Assembly (NCBI GenBank): GCA_946405575.1
Contig: CAMJHP010000017.1
Coordinates: forward strand, 1-52,788
Origin: an uncultured Bacteroidales bacterium
GTDB lineage: Bacteria; Bacteroidota; Bacteroidia; Bacteroidales; F082
Direction: 5' to 3'
Length of the DNA: 52,788 bases
Position numbers and translations under genes: made by a program. The notes beneath the pieces are model-generated. The model worked only from the letters and a program-made list of their open reading frames with translations. It ran no database searches and was not told the origin of the DNA. Of the stretch, positions 1 to 9,046 are shown one piece after another (position 1 is the first letter of the stretch; each line of letters begins with the position of its first letter).

Positions 1-2
1 CT

Positions 3-30
3 GGATTGCTTCGCTCCGCTCGCAATGACG
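3..30. repeat. Dispersed palindromic repeat inside coding frame
   Basis: The sequence starting GGATTGCTTCGCTCCG and ending CGCAATGACG resembles a short repeat I recall as scattered in many bacterial genomes, including Bacteroidota. It has short inverted segments (GCTTCGCTCCGC...). Here it is in frame with the receptor barrel and contributes GLLRSARNDD. Only this one copy is recognised in the window, so assignment as a repeat rests on recollection, not on copies seen here. Confidence 0.5.
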
Positions 31-1094
31 ACACACGAGAGAATCAGTTCAGTAATGACATCCGTTGGCATAAATACCAGCCTGCTGCAGGTGCCTATTT
101 CACCTACGACCGTCGCCGCGTGAATGTGTCACTCGTTTTGCCTGTTCAGTTGCGTTATCTGCATTTGGACGACCGCCTCGGCAACAGTTCCGACCCACAA
201 ATCAAGGTTTTGTCCCAGCCTTCGCTTTCGTTCCGTTATGATTTCAGCCATAACTGGAAAGTGAGCGCCAAGATTGCCACCTACAACAACACCCCGAGTT
301 TGCGGACGCTTTATTCGGGTTACATCTTGCAGAATTACAGAACCTTATCGCACTACGACTGCCCTTTGGCCGACACCTACGGTGCCAACGGTTCGCTAGC
401 TTTTTCGTACAAGAATGTGATGAAATATGCTTTTGGTGACTTGTCGGTGAACTACAACCGCTACCGCAACGAGGTGATGTATGCGCAATCTTTTGAGGGC
501 AACACTATGGTCATCACTGCCGTGGAGTTGCCGAGTTGGGGCGATTACCTGTCTGTTTCGTTGTTTGCGGGCAAAGGCTTCAGTTGGAAAAAGTTGAACA
601 TTAACGCAAAATGTTCCTACGGATTGGGTCGGTCGCCGCATTTGGTGCAAAATCAAGTGGCTACATATTACAACCAAGGCTGGAACGCCAACCTAACCGC
701 CACCATCGCCTTGACGGACTACATCTTTTTCAGCAACAAAGGCAGTTTTAGTCGGATGATTTCTTCCTTGGACGGTTTCAATGGTGACAGCCAGCCGATT
801 GTGAGCCTCATCGACAACGCCAATCTGAGTGTGGTGTTGCCTTTCGGTTTGTCCGTCACGCCCTCGGTAGAGTTTTATCACACCTGTTCCGAAGGCCGAA
901 CGGACAATTTCGTGCTTTTAGATTGCAGCCTCGGTTACACCTTCCGCAAGGTCAAGTTTACCTTGGATGTGAACAATATCCTTAACACGGAGAGTTTCGT
1001 TTACTCCTATTATTCAGGGATTTATGGATATTATTCGGCTTACTCGATTCGCCCGAGGACTGTGATGCTAACGGCGCGGTTTAAGATGTTTTGA
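3..1094 (+). CDS. TonB-dependent receptor, C-terminal barrel (5' partial)
   Basis: This is the last ~360 residues of an outer-membrane receptor of the TonB-dependent, carboxypeptidase-regulatory-like type common in Bacteroidota. The sequence shows alternating hydrophobic/aromatic strands, the phrase LDVNNILNTESF near the end (typical of the last barrel strands) and a C-terminal Phe (TARFKMF) as expected for an outer-membrane barrel. The plug domain and signal peptide lie outside the window. The reading frame is open to the left edge, so the TTG at 6 should not be taken as a real start. The first codons fall inside a palindromic dispersed repeat (3-30) that is read in frame, giving GLLRSARNDDTR, a peptide that looks foreign to the barrel. 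Substrate cannot be told. Either the repeat is inserted into a loop, or the gene is broken just upstream. Confidence 0.8.
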   Translation, partial: GLLRSARNDDTRENQFSNDIRWHKYQPAAGAYFTYDRRRVNVSLVLPVQLRYLHLDDRLGNSSDPQIKVLSQPSLSFRYDFSHNWKVSAKIATYNNTPSLRTLYSGYILQNYRTLSHYDCPLADTYGANGSLAFSYKNVMKYAFGDLSVNYNRYRNEVMYAQSFEGNTMVITAVELPSWGDYLSVSLFAGKGFSWKKLNINAKCSYGLGRSPHLVQNQVATYYNQGWNANLTATIALTDYIFFSNKGSFSRMISSLDGFNGDSQPIVSLIDNANLSVVLPFGLSVTPSVEFYHTCSEGRTDNFVLLDCSLGYTFRKVKFTLDVNNILNTESFVYSYYSGIYGYYSAYSIRPRTVMLTARFKMF

Positions 1095-1108
1095 AACTAA
1101 AAAGATGT

Positions 1109-1116
1109 TATTTTTG
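1109..1116 (+). promoter_or_regulatory. Possible -7 box for the S41 peptidase gene
   Basis: TATTTTTG matches the Bacteroidota -7 consensus TAnnTTTG and lies 26 nt before the ATG at 1143. The nearest TTTG upstream (1090-1093) is only 15 nt away instead of the usual 19-21, so the -33 element is poor. Confidence 0.4.
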
Positions 1117-1142
1117 CCCTCAAATTCTACGCTTTTCAAACC

Positions 1143-3230
1143 ATGAAAACACGCAACATCATTACCGCCTTGTTTTTGCTGTTTATCGGCAATGTGGCTT
1201 TCGCGCAGGAAAACTACCTCTGGCCTGTGGAAGGCAAAAAGGCCGGCGAAAGCATTCTTTATACCCCCCAGTCCTATATCGGGAAGGAACTGAACGCGAA
1301 CAACCTTATTGTCGCGACACCGCTGAATACCAATATCTTGGCTCCTGTGGACGGTACCATCGTTTGGTTCAATTATTTGCTTCAGTCGGCTATGAACTAC
1401 AGCACTAGTTATCACAGAACGCCCACCGATTATCCTCAGGATTCGCTGTATTTTGTGGAATCGGGCGAAAAGGATGTGCAGTTCATCAACCTCGAAGTTG
1501 GGATAGAAACCGCCGACAAATCAACGGTTTACATTTCGGGTTTGCGACCTTCAACCCTGTTCAAGACGGGACAGAAAGTGCAACGTGGCGAGGTCATCGG
1601 CAGGGGTGGCTATTTCTATAAGAAAATCAACGAACCCTGCATCTGCATTTCGATTTCCAAAAACAAAATGGTCGCTGACCCGATGACGCCTTTTGGCCTG
1701 AAAACGACCTTCCAAGAACCCAATTTGGAACGGAAAACCGGCTTCACCAAGGAAGAAGCCACCGTAGATTACAACATTTTCGTCAATGCATTGAAAGAAG
1801 GCTTCCCTGGATTGTATGACTATGTTTCCGAGGCTGAATTTGAGCAATTTACGGCCTCAATACGGGAAAGTTTTGGTGAAATGGTAAATGCCTTTGAATT
1901 GGAAAAAGCTCTACGCACCACCATCAGCGTCCTCCGCGACGGTCACACTGCATTGATGAATCCAGCCCCTAATGACAATCCCAAATTTTCCACCATTGAT
2001 TTCGGCATACAAGGCGACTCGATGGTTGTGACGCGGGCAGGACTTGCCGATACCAAATACTATGGCAAACGCATCCTGACCGTTGACGGCATCCCTTGCG
2101 ACTCGATGAAAGCTCTCGTACAACCTTATCTCAACTTTTTCGACGGCTTTGTGGAAAGTTATCCTGATTTTGAGAACTTGTGTCAAATTGGTTTATGGTA
2201 TTGCTTTTTCATTCAACCTGAAACAAGTAATTATGACTTGTTGGTCGAATTTGCCGATGGCGAAACGAAAATATTCAAGGGCGGGAGTTACAAGACCAAA
2301 AATTGCTTTCCGCGGAGACCCAGTTGGCAAAATTGGTATTTCACCAACCAGCAGGAACCCATCAATTTCCATATGATTTCCGACACGACGGCCTATTTGG
2401 GCATCCGCGATTTTGACCTGAACCAAGTGGAAGTAGATCAAATCAAGGAATATGTAGCGCAGATGGTCAGCGACAGCGTCACCAACCTGATTATCGACCT
2501 GCGCAACAACGGTGGCGGCAACGAGGAAATGATGGCCGAAATCTATTCTTTCATTGCGCAAAAGCCTTTCCGTCAGGAGATTTGCCGAAAGGTGAACAAG
2601 CGCGGCAACTTCGACTTTTTCCGCTATAGCAGCAATCATATCGAAGGCCAAGAGATGTTCTCCGACTATACGCCAGCTCCCGACGATGACGGTTTCATCC
2701 TCGACCTCTCCGATGAATGGATGCAGCCCGATTCCGTGGTGAATTACAAAGGCAAGGTCTATCTGCTTGCCAACGAACGTTCTTTCTCCGCTGCAGCGAC
2801 CTTCGCTGGATGGGTGAAAAGCCAGAACCGAGGGGCCATCGTCGGGCGCGAAACAGGTTCCACTTACCATCAGATGAAAGCCGTCAAGTTTGAGGATCTT
2901 ATTCTTCCTAACTCGAAGTATATCATTCATTTCCCGCTGGTACAGACTGTAATGGACACCATAGTAAACGAGCGTTTCCCATATGGTCGCGGCGTGCTGC
3001 CTGATTATGAAGTGAAATTGGTATTGGACGAGCTTTCTAACCCAAACGACTCGGTCTTCAACTACACCCAGCAACTCATTCGCGATGGCAGGTACATCTA
3101 TTATGTTGAGCCTGAACCTGAGACATCGAACTTCGAGGAGGACGCGCGTCCCTTTCAATGGTGGTGGGCCGTAATAGGCGTGGCGGCTATTGGGTTGGTA
3201 GTTGGTGTGCTTTGGAAGCGTAAGAGTTGA
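1143..3230 (+). CDS. S41-family peptidase with degenerate M23-like N-domain and C-terminal membrane anchor
   Basis: A 695-residue exported protein. Residues 1-22 form a Sec signal peptide ending AFAQ. Residues ~50-185 resemble a LytM/M23 hybrid-motif fold (APVDGTIV, then YISGL, GQKVQRGEVIGRGG, and VADPMTPF), but the usual HxH is replaced by CICISI, so this domain should not bind zinc. Residues ~190-630 form an S41 peptidase of the tricorn/IRBP-like type: DGHT with His268, IIDLRNNGGGNEE, and NERSFSAAATF with probable nucleophile Ser549, followed by VGRETGST. The Lys used by CtpA-type enzymes is absent there, so a Ser-His-Glu triad is more likely. A single membrane helix with a basic tail (WWWAVIGVAAIGLVVGVLW then KRKS) ends the protein. 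Likely envelope-attached; substrate unknown. It is probably monocistronic, with a strong terminator after it. Confidence 0.8.
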   Translation: MKTRNIITALFLLFIGNVAFAQENYLWPVEGKKAGESILYTPQSYIGKELNANNLIVATPLNTNILAPVDGTIVWFNYLLQSAMNYSTSYHRTPTDYPQDSLYFVESGEKDVQFINLEVGIETADKSTVYISGLRPSTLFKTGQKVQRGEVIGRGGYFYKKINEPCICISISKNKMVADPMTPFGLKTTFQEPNLERKTGFTKEEATVDYNIFVNALKEGFPGLYDYVSEAEFEQFTASIRESFGEMVNAFELEKALRTTISVLRDGHTALMNPAPNDNPKFSTIDFGIQGDSMVVTRAGLADTKYYGKRILTVDGIPCDSMKALVQPYLNFFDGFVESYPDFENLCQIGLWYCFFIQPETSNYDLLVEFADGETKIFKGGSYKTKNCFPRRPSWQNWYFTNQQEPINFHMISDTTAYLGIRDFDLNQVEVDQIKEYVAQMVSDSVTNLIIDLRNNGGGNEEMMAEIYSFIAQKPFRQEICRKVNKRGNFDFFRYSSNHIEGQEMFSDYTPAPDDDGFILDLSDEWMQPDSVVNYKGKVYLLANERSFSAAATFAGWVKSQNRGAIVGRETGSTYHQMKAVKFEDLILPNSKYIIHFPLVQTVMDTIVNERFPYGRGVLPDYEVKLVLDELSNPNDSVFNYTQQLIRDGRYIYYVEPEPETSNFEEDARPFQWWWAVIGVAAIGLVVGVLWKRKS

Positions 3231-3239
3231 AAAATGCTA

Positions 3240-3275
3240 AAAAAGTCGTTTTTCTTCGTGAGAAACGACTTTTTT
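3240..3275 (+). terminator. Intrinsic terminator after the S41 peptidase gene
   Basis: AAAAAGTCGTTT (3240-3251) pairs perfectly with AAACGACTTTTT (3263-3274). The loop is short and the right arm is a T run. It starts 10 nt after the TGA stop. Confidence 0.85.
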
Positions 3276-3289
3276 CCAAACATGTTTCT

Positions 3290-3297
3290 TATTTTTG
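3290..3297 (+). promoter_or_regulatory. Probable -7 box for the alpha-2-macroglobulin gene
   Basis: TATTTTTG matches TAnnTTTG, 32 nt upstream of the ATG at 3330 and just downstream of the preceding terminator. No clear TTTG is found 19-21 nt upstream. Confidence 0.5.
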
Positions 3298-3329
3298 TAC
3301 TCTCGAAAATCAATTAAAACCTAAACGAT

Positions 3330-6300
3330 ATGAGTACAAAGCAAAGAATGAGAAGAATCGGCGGCATCAGCCTGATTGTCGGGGCGTTGCTGCTCTGCCT
3401 TCTGCCTTCGTGCGGCAAGAAGGAAACCAATGTTACTAAAGGACCGAAAACCTTTGTTGAGAAGATTCAGCCCATCAGTCAGGACTTGCTGCCTTTCTTG
3501 GACAGCTACACTTCGGGTGTCATCGCATACGGCGAGCCTATCGTGGTGCGTTTCAACAACCCTGCTGAGATGAAGGTGAAGTATGGCGAGGACCTTTCCG
3601 CCAAAGCCTTCGATTTCACGCCTGCCTTGAAGGGTAAGGCGGTGTGGATTGACGAGAATACCGTCGGATTCCAGTACGACAATATCGACAAGGAGCAGAA
3701 CTATGTCTGCAAGTTCAAGATGTCGGATTTCGTGAATGTGGCCGCCGACCAAACCCTTGAGTTTGGTTTTGGTGTGCGTCGCCAGAATTTCAGCCTCGTT
3801 ACGGTGCAACCCATCTGCACCTCAAATGAGGCGATGAACTATCTTATGCGTGTGGCTTTTGCCGTGCCTGTCGACCAAGACGAGGTCGCTAACCTGTTCA
3901 ATGAGTCGTTCCGCAAAAGCCATCCTGTGCAGGTGACCTACGCAGGCAACAATGTCTTTGATTTCGAATTGCAGAATTTTGAACGTAAAAATGCAGATTA
4001 TGAGGTGTCTGTGGCTCTCGATGGCAAAGCTTTGGACTGCAAGGCCAAGATGGATCGCAACCTAACGGTGTATGCCAAGGATACCTTTGTACCTGTGATG
4101 TTTGACGTTGACAAGGCGGGCTGCAAGGGCACGTTGCTTTTCTCTCAGCCATTGAAGGAGGACCAGAATCTTTCCGGTTTCGTCAATTTCAATGAAAAGC
4201 TTGGCTACAAGGCTGACATTAAGGGTAATAAGATTGATTTCTATTTTGACAAAACTTCCTTGTATAACTACCAGCTTTCGGAATTGCAGATGACGGTGGG
4301 TAGTGGCATTCGCGCTGCTAATGGTATGTTACTGCAAAGTGACTATCCATATGATTTCGACTTGACCGACAACCTGCCTAAGGTGCGCTGGACCGATGAC
4401 GGTGTCATCATTCCCAATGTGGACGAAACCACCGTTTATTTCGATGCTATTTGTCTTAATGCAGTGACATTGAGGATTATCCGTGTCTTTGACGACAACA
4501 TTCTTTCCTTCTTGCAAGAGAATGAACTGAATGAGACTTACAATGTTCGCAAAGCGGGTCGTTTGGAAAAGAAAGTGCGCCTCGCCATCGACAATCCGTA
4601 TGCCAACCAATGGAAGACTTTCCCCATCGTGCTTTCTGATTATATCAAGGTGGAACCTGGGGCGATGTACCAACTGAGCCTTAATTTCGGCCCAGCTGAC
4701 TATACTTTTGCTTCCGATGAGATGAAGAAAGCCGTGATGGACAATGATGCTAGGGAGGCTGATTATTGGGACGGCCAAAGCTATGATTACAAGCAATACA
4801 ACTATGATGGCGAATATGATGACCCCAATGGTATGTACTATTATAACTATGTGGAGCAAAAGAAGAACATCGTCGTCAGCGACCTCGCCGTGACCGCCAA
4901 GATGGGCCGCAACGATGTCGTTGATGTGTACGTCTATCAGATTTCGGATGCTAACCCTGCATCGGGTGCTCAGGTCAAGGCATACAACTTCCAAAAGCAA
5001 GAATTGGCAAAAGGTAGTGTTGATACTCAAGGTCATGTGCAGTTGCAATGCGCCAACCGCCCTGCATTTGTGGTGGCAACGGACAAGAAAGGCAGCAAAT
5101 CGGTTATTAAGTTGAACGACGGCAATGCCTTGTCGTACAGCCGTTTCGATATTGCAGGTGAGGCCGTCGAAAAAGGAGTTTCCGCTTTTGCTTATTCCAA
5201 CCGTGGCGTGTGGCGTCCGGGCGATGACTTGCAGCTCAACCTTATGCTCAACGATTTGGAAGGCGCAATTCCTGCCGATTATCCCGTCGTCCTTGAAGTG
5301 TTGGATGCCACGGGTCGCCTCTATGCCAAGCAGGTAAACACCCAACCTGTGAACGACATCTATTGCTTCACCGTCCCGACCAATGTGGCCGATGAGACGG
5401 GTCTGTGGACGGCTCGTTTCAAGGTGGGCACGAGCACCATCACCAAGAACCTGCGTGTGGAGACCGTGAAACCTAATCGCTTGGAAATCAAGTTTGAGCT
5501 GCCAGAGGTGGTCAGCCTTAGCAAGAACGAACGCGTCAACCTGACTTCAAGATGGCTCAACGGTATGAAAGCCAACGGTTTGAAGGCTGAAGTGGATGTG
5601 AAGTTACGCGGCGGCGAGACGGCTTTCAAGAATTTTGCCAATTATACTTTCGTCAACGAGACTCAGAGTTTTGAGCCTCAAGAGTTGTCGCTTTTCAGTG
5701 GTAACCTCAATTCGGAAGGTGTTGCCAATGTCGGCTTTGGCCCGTTGCAGGACGTTTATGCCGCACAGATGATGAACGGCACCTTCACGGTGAAAGTCTT
5801 CGAACAGGGCAGTGATTTCAGCATTGCCTCTTTCAAGACGAAACTCTCGCCCTACGAACGTTACGTGGGCGTTGATTTGCCCGAAACCACCTCAAAATAC
5901 GGCAGTTATTATGACACTGGCAAGGACTGGAAGTTCAACATCGCCATGGTGGGCGAGAATGGCACGGCCTACCAGTCAGCGGTGGCATTGGAGTATGCCC
6001 TTTATAAGTTGGATTCCTACTGGTGGTGGTCGAGCGAGGATCAGTATTCGCTGCAACGTTATGCCTCAGGTACTTACAAAGCTCCTGTGCAGAATGGCAA
6101 CCTAACCTGCAACGGCACGACCTCCGTCACGTTCAACATCCCGGATGACAAATGGGGTGGCTATCTCTTCGTTGTCAACGACAAGCAAGGTGGCAACATG
6201 TTTGCCAAGGTCATTTACTTCGACTGGGGCTATGGCCATTCTTCATCGGCTTCAGGCGCACCCGCACAATTGTCGATGAAAACCACGTCTGACAGCTATC

Positions 6301-8849
6301 AAGTGGGTGACAAAATTGTGGTGACTTTCCCCGCCAATGAAAAAGCAAAGGCACTCGTCACGGTGGAAGCTAACGACCGTGTGATGCAGACCCTGTTGGT
6401 CGAAAACCTCGGTCAAGAGGGTAAAGTGGAAATCACCGCCACGGAAGAAATGATTCCTAATGTTTATGTCTATGTCGCTCTGATTCAGCCGCATGATGCT
6501 AATAATGATATGCCGATTCGTCTCTACGGTGTGGTACCCGTGAAGGTGGAAAACAAGAAGCTGCAACTGCAACCTAATATCCAAATCCCCGAAACGGTCA
6601 ACACCAAGAAAAAGCTTGATGTGAAGGTGAGCGAAGCCAACAAACAGGCTATGACCTATACGTTGGCCATCGTCGATGAAGGCATCCTTGGCCTGACCAA
6701 CTTCTCTACGCCGAATCCTTACGGCTACTTCAATAGTAAGCAGGCGTTGAGCGTCCGCACGTGGGACAACTACGCTAATATTGTGGATGCGTTCAGTGGT
6801 GAGTTGGGCTCCGTTTACGCCATCGGTGGTGACGGCATTCTCAATCAAGAAATCACTTTGGACAAGCGCTTCAAGGCCTATGCAGTCACTTTGGGACCCT
6901 TCGAGTTGAAGGCTGGCGAGACCAATACCCATAGCTTCGAAGTGCCACAATGCTCTGGTGCCCTGCGCTTTATGGTGGTGGCCAAGGGTAATGGTAAGGC
7001 GTTTGGTTCAGCCGAAAAGCAGATGAAGGTGGTCGACCCGATTAATCTCTATGCCTCTGCACCGCGTGTGGTGGCTCCTGGAGATGAGTTGAACCTCAAG
7101 GTGCAGGTGCAGGCTCCCACAATGAAGAACAAGACCTTGCAAGTGAAGTTCGACAACAAGAACCTTGAACCTATTGGCACCCTGCCGACTACGGTGCAGA
7201 TTGACGGCAACGGCGAGGGCTTGATTGCCGTGAGGACGAACATCCCCAAGACCTTGGGCAATGTCGAATTGAAGGTGTCGGTGACAGGTGAAGGCTACAC
7301 CGCCGAGTCGTCGACGCTGATGCCGATTCGTATGCCTTACGCCGAGCGCAGAAACACCATCACCAAGGAAATCGAGGCGGGTCAGACGGTGAACGTGCCG
7401 TTTGAACTTGCTGGTATGGCGGGCACGCAACAAGGCAACATTACCGTGTCGTCGTTGCTGCCTGTCGACCTCTTTGGTCGCATCGATTACTTGATGGATT
7501 ACCCGCACGGTTGTCTCGAACAGCTGACTTCAAAGGCCTTCCCGCAACTCTATCTGAACTATTTCATCCAAGTCGATGACAAAGATAATGATGCTATGCG
7601 CAGCAACATCGAGTCGGCCATCACCAACCTGAAGTCGTATCAGAAGTCCGACAACTCGATGACCAATTGGATAGGTGGTCGTTACACCGACCCGTGGACG
7701 GAGATTTACGCCTTGCATTTCTTGGTTGAGGCCTACAAGCAAGGCTACAACGTGCCGCAGTACTTCTTGGACGGTCTTCTGAAATATCAGAGCGACCGCG
7801 CCAAGCAGTGGAAGAACAACCCCGACTACAAGCAGGGTGAGACGATCCAAGCCTATCGTCTCTTTGTGCTGGCGTTGGCTGGCAAGGCTGAGATGGGTGC
7901 CATGAACCGCTTCAAGGAACTTGAGATGAACTACGACCTGACCAAGGCCTTAACCGCCGCCGCCTTCGCCCAAACGGGTAAGACGAGCATTGCCCAGAAC
8001 CTGTTGCCGGTTGTTGAAGACGGTACGATGATGTCCGACTACTACACTTCCTTCGGCTCACGCACCCGCGACTTGGCTTTCCTGAGCTACGTCCAAATGC
8101 TTTGCGATGTGGACCAATCCACGGTGCAGAACAACATCAACAGCGTGTGCCGTATGATCAGTGGCGACCGTTGGATGGATACGCAGTCGACGGCCTTTGC
8201 ACTCTTTGTCTTGGGCAAGTATGCCGAAAAGATGGGTCTCAACAAGACCAACCTCTCCGCTACTGTGAAGGTGAATGGTGAGGAACGCACGCTGAATGCC
8301 AACATGGCTTCGGTTGGATATGGCTTCACGCCTAAATTAGGAAGCAACGTGGTCGAGATTAAGAACAACACCGACCAGAAGATGATAGCCAACCTCTTTA
8401 CCAAGACCTCTGTCGCTGAATACGACATGAACGAGAGCGGCAACTTCATCAACATGACGGTGAGCTACACCGACAAGAACGGCAACCCGGTCAACTTGAC
8501 GAATCTGACCGCTGGCACCGACCTCAAGGTGCAGATGACGGTGACCAACCCGAGCGAATATCAAGTCACGGAGCTGGCGTTGTCATACTACCTGCCTTCG
8601 GGCTGGGAGCTGGTGAACGACCGCTTGAGTGGCGACATGACTGGCAACGAAGGTGCCAAGCACCTCGACCTCCGCGACGACCGCGCCTACTTCTACTTCG
8701 ACCTTTCACCTCGTAGCAAGAAGACCTTTACCCTGAAGGCCAACGCCACCTACGAAGGCAACTACATGATTCCCGCGGTGCGCTGCGAGGATATGTATAA
8801 CGATGAGATTTATTACCAGATCCCTGCCAGAGGGTGTGTGGTGAAATGA
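3330..8849 (+). CDS. Bacterial alpha-2-macroglobulin lipoprotein (yfhM/ecaM type)
   Basis: An 1839-residue lipoprotein. The signal peptide ends in the lipobox LLPSC, with lipidated Cys28. The long tandem beta-sandwich (MG-domain) region includes GVWRPGDDLQLNLMLND, a typical MG2-like phrase. The thioester site is GCLEQ with Cys1395, Glu1397 and Gln1398, so it belongs to the thioester-bearing group expected to trap attacking proteases covalently. An alpha/alpha-barrel (TED) region and a C-terminal beta domain follow. A tyrosine- and aspartate-rich stretch near residues 470-500 is unusual. In many bacteria this gene is next to pbpC, and the pair is thought to protect and repair the envelope. Here pbpC lies ~9.9 kb downstream, at 18775, with a defence-type island in between. 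Confidence 0.92.
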   Translation: MSTKQRMRRIGGISLIVGALLLCLLPSCGKKETNVTKGPKTFVEKIQPISQDLLPFLDSYTSGVIAYGEPIVVRFNNPAEMKVKYGEDLSAKAFDFTPALKGKAVWIDENTVGFQYDNIDKEQNYVCKFKMSDFVNVAADQTLEFGFGVRRQNFSLVTVQPICTSNEAMNYLMRVAFAVPVDQDEVANLFNESFRKSHPVQVTYAGNNVFDFELQNFERKNADYEVSVALDGKALDCKAKMDRNLTVYAKDTFVPVMFDVDKAGCKGTLLFSQPLKEDQNLSGFVNFNEKLGYKADIKGNKIDFYFDKTSLYNYQLSELQMTVGSGIRAANGMLLQSDYPYDFDLTDNLPKVRWTDDGVIIPNVDETTVYFDAICLNAVTLRIIRVFDDNILSFLQENELNETYNVRKAGRLEKKVRLAIDNPYANQWKTFPIVLSDYIKVEPGAMYQLSLNFGPADYTFASDEMKKAVMDNDAREADYWDGQSYDYKQYNYDGEYDDPNGMYYYNYVEQKKNIVVSDLAVTAKMGRNDVVDVYVYQISDANPASGAQVKAYNFQKQELAKGSVDTQGHVQLQCANRPAFVVATDKKGSKSVIKLNDGNALSYSRFDIAGEAVEKGVSAFAYSNRGVWRPGDDLQLNLMLNDLEGAIPADYPVVLEVLDATGRLYAKQVNTQPVNDIYCFTVPTNVADETGLWTARFKVGTSTITKNLRVETVKPNRLEIKFELPEVVSLSKNERVNLTSRWLNGMKANGLKAEVDVKLRGGETAFKNFANYTFVNETQSFEPQELSLFSGNLNSEGVANVGFGPLQDVYAAQMMNGTFTVKVFEQGSDFSIASFKTKLSPYERYVGVDLPETTSKYGSYYDTGKDWKFNIAMVGENGTAYQSAVALEYALYKLDSYWWWSSEDQYSLQRYASGTYKAPVQNGNLTCNGTTSVTFNIPDDKWGGYLFVVNDKQGGNMFAKVIYFDWGYGHSSSASGAPAQLSMKTTSDSYQVGDKIVVTFPANEKAKALVTVEANDRVMQTLLVENLGQEGKVEITATEEMIPNVYVYVALIQPHDANNDMPIRLYGVVPVKVENKKLQLQPNIQIPETVNTKKKLDVKVSEANKQAMTYTLAIVDEGILGLTNFSTPNPYGYFNSKQALSVRTWDNYANIVDAFSGELGSVYAIGGDGILNQEITLDKRFKAYAVTLGPFELKAGETNTHSFEVPQCSGALRFMVVAKGNGKAFGSAEKQMKVVDPINLYASAPRVVAPGDELNLKVQVQAPTMKNKTLQVKFDNKNLEPIGTLPTTVQIDGNGEGLIAVRTNIPKTLGNVELKVSVTGEGYTAESSTLMPIRMPYAERRNTITKEIEAGQTVNVPFELAGMAGTQQGNITVSSLLPVDLFGRIDYLMDYPHGCLEQLTSKAFPQLYLNYFIQVDDKDNDAMRSNIESAITNLKSYQKSDNSMTNWIGGRYTDPWTEIYALHFLVEAYKQGYNVPQYFLDGLLKYQSDRAKQWKNNPDYKQGETIQAYRLFVLALAGKAEMGAMNRFKELEMNYDLTKALTAAAFAQTGKTSIAQNLLPVVEDGTMMSDYYTSFGSRTRDLAFLSYVQMLCDVDQSTVQNNINSVCRMISGDRWMDTQSTAFALFVLGKYAEKMGLNKTNLSATVKVNGEERTLNANMASVGYGFTPKLGSNVVEIKNNTDQKMIANLFTKTSVAEYDMNESGNFINMTVSYTDKNGNPVNLTNLTAGTDLKVQMTVTNPSEYQVTELALSYYLPSGWELVNDRLSGDMTGNEGAKHLDLRDDRAYFYFDLSPRSKKTFTLKANATYEGNYMIPAVRCEDMYNDEIYYQIPARGCVVK

Positions 8850-8871
8850 TTAGTAACGAAATGAACATCGT

Positions 8872-8897
8872 AGGGGCGGGCATGAGTGTCCGCCCTT
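8872..8897. repeat. Dispersed GC-rich hairpin / terminator-like repeat
   Basis: AGGGGCGGGCA (8872-8882) pairs with TGTCCGCCCTT (8887-8897) with two G-T wobbles and a 4-nt loop, followed by a T-rich run. It looks like the 'GGGGCGGGC...' dispersed repeat found between genes in many Bacteroidota, and it lies 23 nt after the macroglobulin stop. It may act as the terminator. Confidence 0.6.
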
Positions 8898-8935
8898 GTT
8901 GTTTTGGAAAAAGCGAGTTTTATAATTTGCCAAGA

Positions 8936-9000
8936 TTTCGGGGTCAACAAGCATTTTGATGAAATAAATTTCGGGGTCAGCATGATTTTTCTTTGAAAAA
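8936..9000 (+). repeat. Two imperfect 33-bp direct repeats upstream of the ATPase promoter
   Basis: The first copy begins TTTCGGGGTCAACA at 8936 and the second begins TTTCGGGGTCAGCA at 8969, spaced exactly 33 nt. Both continue with a similar AT-rich tail. They end directly before the -33 box at 9002, so they could be binding sites for a regulator of the DUF4143-type ATPase gene, or part of a mobile cassette carrying it. Confidence 0.55.
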
Positions 9001-9001
9001 A

Positions 9002-9033
9002 TTTGCGGGATAGAAATATTAATACTACTTTTG
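9002..9033 (+). promoter_or_regulatory. Bacteroidota-type promoter of the ATPase gene
   Basis: TTTG at 9002-9005 and TACTTTTG at 9026-9033 are separated by 20 nt, an exact match to the Bacteroidota -33/-7 consensus. The ATG at 9047 is 13 nt after the -7 box, so the leader is very short. Confidence 0.8.
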
Positions 9034-9046
9034 CGTCGGATTTTCA

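Noticed and set aside
2193..3158. 321-codon open frame on the minus strand inside the S41 gene
   Set aside because: It is the antisense shadow of a strongly supported coding sequence, has no recognisable domain and has no promoter.
4329..5345. 338-codon minus-strand frame inside the alpha-2-macroglobulin gene
   Set aside because: Shadow frame; its composition (runs of Val/Ile/His) reflects antisense codons of the real gene.
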